DNA of 23,470 nt, taken from positions 1 to 23,470 of the IMG/VR virus record IMGVR_UViG_3300030012_000218; one strand, given 5' to 3'. Positions 1-5,413 of this stretch are shown in pieces. Under the pieces are notes generated by a model, which made no database searches, was not told where the DNA came from, and saw only the letters and a program-made list of their open reading frames with translations. The stretch comes from a virus. A program made the translations under genes and the position numbers. The stretch's first letter is position 1. Each line of letters begins with the position of its first letter.

Positions 1-26
1 ACAATTCCTAATGTTTCTTTGTGCAT
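1..26 (-). CDS. 5' end of a leftward gene, cut by the window edge
   Basis: Only the first eight codons are visible (MHKETLGI). The ATG lies at 26-24 and is preceded, five bases upstream on the minus strand, by a very strong ribosome site (AAAGGAGG, plus-strand positions 32-39). The spacing, strand and type of ribosome site match the three leftward genes to its right, so I read it as the next gene of that group. About 90 non-coding bases separate it from the upstream gene, so it may also have its own promoter. No function can be assigned from eight residues. Confidence 0.6.
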
Positions 27-105
27 AGTTGCCTCCTTTATACATTATGTATATTGCTATAATTAAAATTAATATCATTCGGTGATACCAAACTCCTTCC
101 TGTTT

Positions 106-130
106 GGGGGGGGGTATTATACCCCCTGTC
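106..130 (-). terminator. G/C hairpin spanning the stop codon of the leftward 172-aa gene
   Basis: GGGGGTA and TACCCCC pair perfectly around a three-base loop at 110-126, and extra Gs lie at 106-109. The TAA stop of the leftward gene (119-117) sits inside the hairpin. There is no T-run on either strand after the stem, so a classical intrinsic terminator is not shown. It could protect the 3' end of the message or slow ribosomes at the stop codon. The structure is seen; the role is inferred. Confidence 0.4.
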
Positions 131-635
131 CCACCAATGTGTTGATGTCTGCATTTAGAATACTTTCTGCAAATTCTTCATGCTCCTCATTTGTTGGTTG
201 CCTTAGTGTAGATGGTGTTGCTTTGTTTTTGTTTTTGTTTTCCAAAGCCTTTTCCCATGTTTCACCATAGATTAGTTCAAACTTAGATGACCAGGTGTCG
301 TATCTGTTAGTCCAATAGTCTGCAAGATCTGACCATCCTCTGAATGTTGCCACTCTGTCATAGTCTTGTTGCTGACCAATCTCTGTTTCTTCTTTATCTA
401 CTCTTTGATCATCAGCTAGTTTTAATGCTCTTCTAGCTTGATCAGCTCTGCTTGTTGCATTGTTCATGCCTCTTTTAGCACCTAGACATTCATACATGAT
501 ACTGTCTTTGCACCATCCTTGCATGAATGTTGTTTGTTGTATTGGATATAAACTGTCAAATAGTGTGTTCATATCCTGTTTACTAGCATCATTGATAGCT
601 ATTAGTTCTTTAGGTTCTATTCTCCATTCATTCAT
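117..635 (-). CDS. hypothetical protein, 172 aa, leftward group
   Basis: I do not recognise this protein. I chose the ATG at 635 rather than longer in-frame starts because GGAGG lies just upstream and because this ATG overlaps the TGA of the preceding 55-aa gene (ATGA, positions 635-632). The protein is soluble-looking and charged, with many aromatic residues. A central Arg/Ala/Asp/Glu-rich stretch (about residues 60-90) is likely helical, followed by a Trp/Tyr-rich segment (about 95-130) and a Glu-rich tail. There is no signal peptide, membrane segment or nucleic-acid-binding motif that I can see. It is the last complete gene of the leftward group, whose place next to the structural operon suggests early or regulatory proteins, but that is inference. 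Confidence 0.75.
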   Translation of the reverse strand: MNEWRIEPKELIAINDASKQDMNTLFDSLYPIQQTTFMQGWCKDSIMYECLGAKRGMNNATSRADQARRALKLADDQRVDKEETEIGQQQDYDRVATFRGWSDLADYWTNRYDTWSSKFELIYGETWEKALENKNKNKATPSTLRQPTNEEHEEFAESILNADINTLVGQGV

Positions 636-799
636 TTTACTACCTCCACATCTGTATTGAGATCTTTGATATCTCGTTCTTCCTGTAATGATAACCACTG
701 TGCTTCTGCTCTATATGCTTCAGCAACTTCATGATCTCCTTCTAGTTCAGCATACTTTGCTTTATCTAGCATTTCGTTTATCTTATCTTGATAGTCCAT
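632..799 (-). CDS. small hypothetical protein, 55 aa, leftward group
   Basis: The frame begins MDYQDKINEMLDKAKY and ends EVVK before TGA at 634-632. A textbook ribosome site (AAGGAGG) lies seven bases before the ATG. The start overlaps the stop of the gene upstream (TAATG) and the stop overlaps the start of the gene downstream (ATGA), so all three complete genes are probably translationally coupled. The protein is acidic and almost entirely helix-forming (alternating Glu, Ala, Leu, Lys), consistent with one long helix or a small coiled coil. Family unknown to me. The strong start signal and tight packing make it a convincing gene despite its size. Confidence 0.75.
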   Translation of the reverse strand: MDYQDKINEMLDKAKYAELEGDHEVAEAYRAEAQWLSLQEERDIKDLNTDVEVVK

Positions 800-1044
800 T
801 ATTTGACCTCCTTCATTCTGATACCTATATCCATTGTATAGTCTATGTTGTCATCATCCTGTGTTTCTATTGTGATTCCCCATGAATCCCTTGATCCACC
901 TTCTGATACTATTACTCCATCAATTTCTTGATCCTGTAGTGGTCTATCCATGTACCATAAGTCCATGTGATATTTTTCCTTTAACATCTCCTTGATATCC
1001 TCTGCTATCTTAGACATGATTGTATATGAATTATATTTGTTCAT
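799..1044 (-). CDS. small hypothetical protein, 81 aa, leftward group
   Basis: I set the start at the ATG at 1044 (MNKYNSYTIMSK) because AAAGGAG lies six bases upstream; the frame stays open further upstream, but that part runs into the structured divergent region. The TAA stop at 801-799 overlaps the next ATG. The N-terminal half looks helical (residues 10-24, Lys/Glu-rich). The C-terminal half alternates hydrophobic and polar residues as in beta strands (GVIVSE, WGITIE) and has a run of acidic residues (DDDNID). No family recognised. It is the first gene of the leftward group, so its 5' leader lies within the inverted-repeat region. Confidence 0.7.
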   Translation of the reverse strand: MNKYNSYTIMSKIAEDIKEMLKEKYHMDLWYMDRPLQDQEIDGVIVSEGGSRDSWGITIETQDDDNIDYTMDIGIRMKEVK

Positions 1045-1083
1045 TCTGAACTCCTTTCTGATTTGAGTGCAAATCGAAAGGAT

Positions 1084-1192
1084 TTGATAGTTCTTGTCAG
1101 GTGCGACCAGATGATCGTCTTGGATTAGGATAAATAAAAAGCCAGGCATCTTGTTGCACCCCTACCCCTCGTGGGTTGACAAGAACTATCAA
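1084..1192. repeat. large inverted repeat: perfect 16-bp outer arms with a nested imperfect 14-bp stem
   Basis: TTGATAGTTCTTGTCA (1084-1099) is the exact reverse complement of TGACAAGAACTATCAA (1177-1192). Directly inside, GGTGCGACCAGATG (1100-1113) pairs with CATCTTGTTGCACC (1147-1160) with one mismatch and one G-U pair. The loop is 33 bases and there is a 16-base bulge (1161-1176) on the 3' side. Read as DNA, each outer arm presents TGACAAGAACTATCAA pointing outward, one toward each operon, and GGAT/ATCC follows on both sides one base out of register. It could therefore be a pair of divergent promoter or operator sites, or a long RNA hairpin. The pairing is seen; the role is open. Confidence 0.8.
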
Positions 1193-1206
1193 CATCCGTT
1201 TACCAT
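1176..1206 (+). promoter_or_regulatory. possible rightward promoter in the right arm of the inverted repeat
   Basis: TTGACA (1176-1181) is a perfect sigma70 -35 hexamer. The best -10 candidate is TACCAT (1201-1206), matching four of six bases with a long 19-base spacer. The mirror-image arm gives CTGACA pointing leftward, with no clear -10. The weak -10s may mean a phage-specific or activated promoter rather than a plain host one. This is a suggestion only. Confidence 0.2.
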
Positions 1207-1275
1207 AATTGAAAATCCGAGAGAGAGCCTTCGATCCCCTGTAGGACAGTCATCTAGTCCGATAGGCAATAACAA

Positions 1276-1318
1276 GAAATCCGTACAATCTTGATTGTAT
1301 ACTTGATCTTAGGATTTC
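1276..1318. repeat. nested inverted repeat upstream of the small terminase gene
   Basis: The outer arms GAAATCC (1276-1282) and GGATTTC (1312-1318) are perfect complements. Inside them TACAAT (1284-1289), loop CTTG and ATTGTA (1294-1299) form a tight six-pair hairpin. The structure ends about 70 bases before the probable terminase start, so it would lie in the leader of the rightward transcript if transcription starts further left. It could be an operator or an RNA leader element. Confidence 0.5.
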
Positions 1319-1386
1319 TACTGTCCGTGCAAACTCGTTACAATTTTTTACTTGACATGGTTACGGAAGCCTTGGTATCTATCGTT

Positions 1387-1773
1387 ATGCCGAGAACACA
1401 GTTATCAAAGAAAGACGCATTAACTTACAAACAAAGACTGCTTGTCGATACTCTCGTAGCTAGTAATTGCACCATAACCGAAGCAAGCCAAAAAGCTGGA
1501 TATGCAAAGGGAGAAGCTGGTAGAGTAATAGCTAGTAGGACACTACGATTGCCAAAGGTACAAGCATACCTTCAACAAGAAGTATCCAACAAGTTAGGAC
1601 TAGGTTCTGTCCACGCATCCTCAACATTACTACACCTTATACAAAATGGTAAGTCTGAGTATGTTAGACTAGAAGCATCAAAGGACCTATTAGATAGGAT
1701 CGGAATGAAAGCTCCTGACAAGGTACAACATTCGCACCACGGAAATGTTAGTATCTCTATAGACCTAGATTAG
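1387..1773 (+). CDS. terS: small terminase subunit (Terminase_2-like)
   Basis: TerS recognises phage DNA and hands it to the large subunit for cutting and packaging. The frame from this ATG gives 128 aa. Residues 7-60 form the typical N-terminal domain: LSKKDALTYKQ, then a helix-turn-helix-like stretch with TEASQKAGYA (31-40), then a helix reaching the LPKVQAYL segment. The middle is helical (LLHLIQNGKSEYVRLEASK). The tail (MKAPDKVQHSH, then alternating Ile/Ser) is the ending commonly seen in small terminases just before the portal-binding strand. The frame is open upstream to about 1291, and an ATG at 1357 is an alternative start. Neither ATG has a clear ribosome site, so the start is uncertain, but the domain begins after 1387. 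It lies about 1.7 kb from terL, separated by a run of small genes. Confidence 0.75.
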   Translation: MPRTQLSKKDALTYKQRLLVDTLVASNCTITEASQKAGYAKGEAGRVIASRTLRLPKVQAYLQQEVSNKLGLGSVHASSTLLHLIQNGKSEYVRLEASKDLLDRIGMKAPDKVQHSHHGNVSISIDLD

Positions 1774-1885
1774 CGAGGTAGGGGGGTTTAAAAATAGGGC
1801 GACAGCATAGTCATGAGGACCTCTACACACAACATAGTTAAAAAAAGCACTTCAAAAAAAATATTATTTATAGTAAGGTTCGGAT
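1774..1885. other. non-coding gap after the small terminase gene
   Basis: These 112 bases start with a G-run (GGGGGG near 1782) and end in a very A-rich segment before GTAAGGTTCGGAT and the next ATG. I find no strong stem with a T-run, so no terminator is shown. A promoter for the small-gene run could lie in the AT-rich half (around ATATTATTTATAGT), but no -35/-10 pair stands out. Confidence 0.4.
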
Positions 1886-2266
1886 ATGGTTAGAGCTAAC
1901 AAGACGCTGTATAAATCAGCAAAGAAAATAAAAGAAAAAAAAGAAGTAGCAATAAACAAAGCCACTAATGCGTTTAATGATTACTGGTCTGATTTATCTG
2001 AAAGCCAAGTCAATAAGTTTAGTGAAATTGGCTATGATAAAAATAGATTATTGAAAGGTTATTTAGCAGATGATGGAGCTTTAGGATTTAAAGCTATGAT
2101 GCTGAATGAAGATAATTTTAATACTATTCAGGCCAAATTAATTATTAATGGTATTAAGAAGTGGGCATCTAGTTTATTTAAAAAAAATAAGGATAATGAT
2201 AAAAGAGTATCACCATCAGTATCTGATGCTGAACAATCATTTGTTCTTGGAAGTATGAAAGAATAA
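1886..2266 (+). CDS. hypothetical protein, 126 aa, lysine-rich
   Basis: I do not recognise this protein. The start ATG follows AAGGTTCGG, a weak ribosome site. The first 25 residues are dominated by Lys, with Glu and Ala (KSAKKIKEKKEVAINKA), and probably form a basic amphipathic helix. The middle (30-90) has conserved-looking aromatic and hydrophobic spacing (FNDYWSDLSESQ, GFKAMML, IINGIKKWASSLF), suggesting a small helical domain. The last 25 residues are polar and likely unstructured. It opens the block of small proteins between the terminase subunits. The position suggests a role in packaging or virion assembly, but nothing in the sequence proves one. Confidence 0.7.
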   Translation: MVRANKTLYKSAKKIKEKKEVAINKATNAFNDYWSDLSESQVNKFSEIGYDKNRLLKGYLADDGALGFKAMMLNEDNFNTIQAKLIINGIKKWASSLFKKNKDNDKRVSPSVSDAEQSFVLGSMKE

Positions 2267-2271
2267 AAAAA

Positions 2272-2595
2272 ATGGTTAAAACAAATCAATCAATGTTTCC
2301 TGGTAAAAAGAAGTTTGATATGAATCAAATAGCTTTAAAAATAATAATGAGTAACATAGATGCTTTTAGTGAGGCGATTGGTTTTCCGTCTAATGTTACC
2401 GTACAACAAACAAAATATGAAAAACGTTTATTTGATAAACATGAAGGAGATCTTGATTCATATTTTAGTATGTTGAGAACAAATAGGACAGAATCACCCC
2501 ATGCGAGATATATAAAAAAGTGGGTAAAATCTAATAAAAAAGATGCAATAGGATTTTTACAAGCAAAAAATAAATATAAATATAAATCTGATTAA
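2272..2595 (+). CDS. hypothetical protein, 107 aa, basic
   Basis: It starts five bases after the previous stop, in an A-run (AAAAAAATGG) with no ribosome site, so it is probably translated by re-initiation. It contains a central helical portion (NQIALKIIMSNIDAFSEAIGF, residues 18-38) and a basic C-terminus (KKWVKSNKKD, then KNKYKYK). Its stop overlaps the next start (TAATG at 2593-2597). No family recognised and no catalytic motif visible. Size, charge and position fit its neighbours in the small-gene block. Confidence 0.7.
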   Translation: MVKTNQSMFPGKKKFDMNQIALKIIMSNIDAFSEAIGFPSNVTVQQTKYEKRLFDKHEGDLDSYFSMLRTNRTESPHARYIKKWVKSNKKDAIGFLQAKNKYKYKSD

Positions 2596-2852
2596 TGACA
2601 GATCCTCGAATAAAGAGAGCTGGAGTTAGTGGTTTTAATAAACCTAAAAGAACTCCTGGTCATAAGACTAAATCACACATAGTGGTAGCTAAGTCTGGAG
2701 ATGAAATTAAGACTATAAGGTTTGGACAACAGGGAAAGACAGGAGATAGAACTATGACAAAGAGAGCAAAGTCTTTTAAGGCAAGACACGCAAAAAATAT
2801 AGCGAAAGGTAATATGTCAGCAGCATATTGGGCAAACAAGGTGAAGTGGTAA
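2595..2852 (+). CDS. small basic conserved phage protein, 85 aa
   Basis: The protein begins MTDPRIKRAGVSGFNKPKR and carries the segment HIVVAKSGDEIKTIRFGQQG, followed by a Lys/Arg/Ala-rich stretch ending in AAYWANKVKW. I recall similar sequences from marine podoviruses and cyanophages near packaging and structural genes, but I cannot name the family securely. The central segment looks like two beta strands and the C-terminal third like a basic helix. The fold could bind nucleic acid, but there is no diagnostic motif. Its start overlaps the stop of the 107-aa gene, and its stop overlaps the ATG of the 56-aa gene (TAATG). Confidence 0.75.
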   Translation: MTDPRIKRAGVSGFNKPKRTPGHKTKSHIVVAKSGDEIKTIRFGQQGKTGDRTMTKRAKSFKARHAKNIAKGNMSAAYWANKVKW

Positions 2853-3022
2853 TGGCAAAAGGAACAAAACACTATTTTAAGAATGGTACAGAGTACAAAG
2901 GAGCAGTTCATAAGATGGGTAAAGGTGTGATACATACTGGTAAAACACATAGTAATAGTAGTAAACCAGTGGTACATTTTAAAGATCTTAGCCCTACTGC
3001 TAAAAAGAAAGCAAAAAGTTAG
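2852..3022 (+). CDS. small basic protein, 56 aa, conserved style in marine phages
   Basis: I use the ATG at 2852, which overlaps the TAA of the gene before it, rather than an in-frame start 24 bases upstream that would reach into that gene. The protein reads MAKGTKHYFKNGTEYKGAVH and continues with a GKTHSNSSK stretch and a Lys-rich end (TAKKKAKS). It has many Lys and His residues spread evenly and few hydrophobic ones, so it is probably a small beta-rich or disordered basic peptide. Similar His/Lys/Gly-rich peptides occur, from memory, in cyanophages and other marine phages without assigned function. Confidence 0.7.
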   Translation: MAKGTKHYFKNGTEYKGAVHKMGKGVIHTGKTHSNSSKPVVHFKDLSPTAKKKAKS

Positions 3023-3034
3023 GAGAATAGAACA

Positions 3035-3166
3035 ATGTCTTTATATGAAAATATAAATAAAAGGAAAAAAGCTGGAACAAGCAGATCTAAGAAAAATAGC
3101 ACGATCAGTGATAAATCTTATAAAAGTATGAAAGCTGGTTTTCCTAAAAAGAAAAAGAAAAAATAA
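3035..3166 (+). CDS. 43-aa very basic protein
   Basis: A short gene with a good ribosome site (AGGAG) nine bases before the ATG. Fourteen of its 43 residues are Lys and two are Arg, ending with six Lys in a row after GFP. It opens MSLYENINKRKKAG, a start I recall from small proteins of marine phages. With this charge it could neutralise or bind packaged DNA or RNA, but that is speculation. The following gene starts ten bases after the stop with its own AAGGAG site. Confidence 0.65.
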   Translation: MSLYENINKRKKAGTSRSKKNSTISDKSYKSMKAGFPKKKKKK

Positions 3167-3175
3167 GGAGTAGAT

Positions 3176-3283
3176 ATGTATAATAAAATGTTGAAACGTT
3201 GGAACAACCTTAACAAAAAAGGTAAGACTTTAGTTGTTGCAGTTGCTGTTATTATAGTTGTTGCAATAGTACAGTCTGTATGA
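3176..3283 (+). CDS. 35-aa single-span membrane peptide
   Basis: The ATG follows AAGGAG. The peptide is MYNKMLKRWNNLNKKGKTL followed by a run of Val, Ala and Ile (residues 18-32) and a short QSV end: a basic N-terminus and one strongly hydrophobic helix, predicted N-inside by the positive-inside rule. Its TGA overlaps the next gene's ATG (ATGA, 3280-3283). Membrane peptides this small are seen among phages as holin-like or regulatory peptides, but there is no endolysin beside it, so I leave the function open. Confidence 0.65.
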   Translation: MYNKMLKRWNNLNKKGKTLVVAVAVIIVVAIVQSV

Positions 3284-3477
3284 CACAGCAGTACGCACAG
3301 GATCTTATATCTTTTCAAGACAGAATGAAGTTAAGAAAGATTGTTAAGAAAGTTCATTTTGCACACTATCCAAAGGAATATATTACAGATAGAGAAGCAG
3401 ATATGTTTATTGAATCATTATTACCTGAAACTATTTATAAATTAATTAAAGCTGGTACTGATTCTAATGTTGTGTGA
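3280..3477 (+). CDS. hypothetical 65-aa protein preceding the large terminase
   Basis: Its ATG overlaps the stop of the membrane-peptide gene and its TGA overlaps the GTG of terL (GTGA, 3474-3477), so translation is probably coupled into terL. The N-terminal half has a basic patch (RMKLRKIVKKVHF) and the C-terminal half is acidic and helical (DREADMFIESLLPETIYKLI). I recall similar proteins beside terL in other marine podoviruses, but know no function. A packaging accessory role is possible from position alone. Confidence 0.7.
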   Translation: MTQQYAQDLISFQDRMKLRKIVKKVHFAHYPKEYITDREADMFIESLLPETIYKLIKAGTDSNVV

Positions 3478-4997
3478 GTGGATTAAATTATAAAGCACCT
3501 GGAGAAGTTATTAAATCCTTTATGAAGGATAATAGCTTCTTTAGAGGTGTACGAGGTCCAGTAGGATCAGGCAAATCAGTATCTTGTTGTATAGAAATAT
3601 TTAGGAGAGCTGCCAGACAACAACCATCTCCTGATGGTAAGAGAAAATCTAGATGGGCAGTAATCAGAAACACAAACCCTCAGTTAAAAACTACTACCAT
3701 GAAAACATGGTTAGATTGGTTTCCAGAAAATATATTCGGTAATTTTACTTACTCAGTTCCGTTTACACATTACATAAAGATTAATGATATAGAACTAGAA
3801 GTTTTATTTTTAGCATTAGATAGACCAGAGGATGTTAAGAAACTATTATCACTAGAGCTTACAGGAGTATGGATTAATGAAGCTAGAGAAATACCTAAGT
3901 CTATTGTAGATGCGTGTACTATGCGTGTAGGTAGATTTCCAGCAATTAAAGATGGTGGACCTACATGGTACGGTGTTATTGCTGATACTAATGCACCAGA
4001 TGAAGATCATTGGTGGTCTATAATGTCAGGAGAAGTACCAATGCCAGATCATATGAATCAAGAAGAATCATTAATGTTAGTTAAACCTGATAACTGGAAA
4101 TTTTTTGTACAACCTCCAGGTATGATAGAAAAAAAAGAAGATGATAAAATTAAGGGTTATGAACTAAATACAACAGCAGAAAACATTAAGAATGTTACTC
4201 CTGAGTATTATAGTAATATTATTAGAGGTAAATCAAAATCGTGGATAGATGTTTATGTTTTAAATAAATTAGGAACTATAGAAGATGGAAAGTTAGTCTA
4301 TGGTTCATTTAGAGAAGATACACATATAGCTAGTGAGAATATAGAGTTTGCAGATACTTCAGTATATATAGGGTTAGACTTTGGTCTAACACCTTCTGCT
4401 GTATTTGGACAACGACTACCTGATGGTAGATGGATTATAAACCATGAGTTAGTTTGTTTTGATATAGGCACAGTTAAGTTTAGTGAGATGCTAAAGCATG
4501 AAATAATAAAACATTGTGCAGATAAAGATTTAAAAATATTTGGTGATCCAGCTGGTGATTTTAGGGCACAGACAGATGAAACTACTCCTTTTCAGATACT
4601 TAGACAGCAAGGTATCCAAGCCTTTCCAGCTCCATCAAATGATGTAGCTCTACGAATAGAATCAGTAGAATCTGCATTGAATAGGATGGTTGATGGTAAG
4701 TCAGGTTTCTTACTATCACCATCCTGTAATCAGCTAAGAAAAGGTTTTTTAGGTGGTTACCATTATAGAAGAATACAAACATCTGGAGAAAGATATGAAG
4801 ATAGACCTAATAAGAATAAATATTCTCATGTACATGATGCACTACAGTATTTAATGTTAGGTGCTGGAGAAGGTAGATCTTTAACTGTAGGACCACAGAA
4901 ACAAACAGTTACAAATGTTTACAAAAGTTGGGATATATTTAATAGAAATACAATAAATAAGCGAGGTAAATGGGATATTTTCCGAAAGAATGGCTAG
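3474..4997 (+). CDS. terL: large terminase subunit (packaging ATPase and nuclease)
   Basis: TerL drives DNA into the procapsid and cuts it. The 507-aa protein has the two expected halves. ATPase: Walker A GPVGSGKS (residues 28-35); a Walker B-like segment TGVWINEARE (130-139), with Asn where many families have Asp but the catalytic Glu kept; and a coupling motif around ADTNAP (170-174). Nuclease (RNase H fold): first acidic residue in IGLDFG (D302), second in FGDPAGD (D358) and third in HVHDAL (D455). The start is GTG overlapping the preceding TGA; an ATG at residue 17 is a less likely alternative because Walker A would follow almost at once. Its 3' end overlaps the next gene by 28 bases. Length is normal for the family. 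Confidence 0.95.
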   Translation: MSGLNYKAPGEVIKSFMKDNSFFRGVRGPVGSGKSVSCCIEIFRRAARQQPSPDGKRKSRWAVIRNTNPQLKTTTMKTWLDWFPENIFGNFTYSVPFTHYIKINDIELEVLFLALDRPEDVKKLLSLELTGVWINEAREIPKSIVDACTMRVGRFPAIKDGGPTWYGVIADTNAPDEDHWWSIMSGEVPMPDHMNQEESLMLVKPDNWKFFVQPPGMIEKKEDDKIKGYELNTTAENIKNVTPEYYSNIIRGKSKSWIDVYVLNKLGTIEDGKLVYGSFREDTHIASENIEFADTSVYIGLDFGLTPSAVFGQRLPDGRWIINHELVCFDIGTVKFSEMLKHEIIKHCADKDLKIFGDPAGDFRAQTDETTPFQILRQQGIQAFPAPSNDVALRIESVESALNRMVDGKSGFLLSPSCNQLRKGFLGGYHYRRIQTSGERYEDRPNKNKYSHVHDALQYLMLGAGEGRSLTVGPQKQTVTNVYKSWDIFNRNTINKRGKWDIFRKNG

Positions 4998-5413
4998 TAT
5001 TCTTTTATGATCCACCTTTAGAATCGTGGTATCATATGTTTAGGAGAGGGGGTATGGCACATTGTGGCATGATGGGGTATGACCATACTAAGAATGTATG
5101 GATTATTATAGAACACATACACAAAAGACTTGATGTAAAAGTTTTATCTGGTGAAGAAATATCTTACATAATGGAATATATTGTAAACAACAAAGGAGTT
5201 ATTTTAAAATGTCCACTTCAAAGAGAAAAATTCAAATTATTTCAAGGTGCATGGCTTAGAGAAAATAGTTGCGTTACAGTAATAATGAGGGTATTAGGTA
5301 TTAATAGGTTGATTATAACACCTTATGGGTTATATAAATACTTAGTAAATAATGGATGTAAACAATGGGAATATTTAGAACACCAAAATACAGAAAATCA
5401 GCAGCAGAAATAG
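4970..5413 (+). CDS. 147-aa protein, possible permuted papain-fold (NlpC/P60-like)
   Basis: No other frame covers 4998-5364, so this is a real gene although it overlaps terL by 28 bases and the next gene by 49. The ATG at 4970 has GAGG just upstream. It carries a His-Cys pair in RRGGMAHCGM (H31, C32), then WIIIEHIH (E48), then a second Cys in RENSCVTVIMRVLGI (C101), followed by TPYGLYKYL (117-125). His first, acidic residue next and Cys last is the order in circularly permuted papain-fold proteins such as YiiX/YaeF, where the Cys heads a helix and a 'TP..LY..L' helix follows. This assignment is my inference from the pattern; no enzyme activity is shown. If active it could cut peptide, amide or thioester bonds, for example in assembly or entry. 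Confidence 0.6.
   Translation: MGYFPKEWLVFFYDPPLESWYHMFRRGGMAHCGMMGYDHTKNVWIIIEHIHKRLDVKVLSGEEISYIMEYIVNNKGVILKCPLQREKFKLFQGAWLRENSCVTVIMRVLGINRLIITPYGLYKYLVNNGCKQWEYLEHQNTENQQQK

Larger units (their letters stand above)
1045..1386. other. divergent non-coding region between the leftward and rightward operons
   Basis: This is the only gene-free stretch longer than 300 bases. It separates the leftward group from the rightward structural block, so transcription must start outward from it or nearby. Positions 1141-1260 are 50% G+C by direct count, while the long structural genes to the right are often near 25-30%; in an AT-rich phage, intergenic DNA is normally the more AT-rich part. It holds a large two-part inverted repeat (1084-1192), small stems (for example 1071-1085 and the GGAC/GTCC pair at 1244-1260) and a stem at 1276-1318. 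I see no convincing gene, tRNA or known riboswitch in it. Confidence 0.7.

Noticed and set aside
460-885. Rightward frames of about 65 codons opposite the leftward genes
   Set aside because: The leftward genes have strong ribosome sites and overlapping junctions; the rightward frames have neither.
1084-1192. The inverted repeat as ends of an insertion sequence or as a tRNA
   Set aside because: The 77 bases between the arms hold no transposase and no cloverleaf or anticodon stem; no target duplication is seen.
1352-1381. TTGACA followed 18 bases later by TATCTA, as a sigma70 promoter
   Set aside because: The -10 matches only three of six bases and the promoter would leave an almost leaderless terminase message; not convincing without transcript data.
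1291-1386. Extended N-terminus of the small terminase (TTG at 1291 or ATG at 1357)
   Set aside because: The TTG lies inside the hairpin at 1276-1318, the extra residues are unlike a TerS start and there is no ribosome site. The ATG at 1357 cannot be fully excluded.
2660-2977. Minus-strand frame of 105 codons across two small rightward genes
   Set aside because: The rightward genes have overlapping stops and starts and the composition of their neighbours; the minus-strand translation is Cys/Phe-rich noise.
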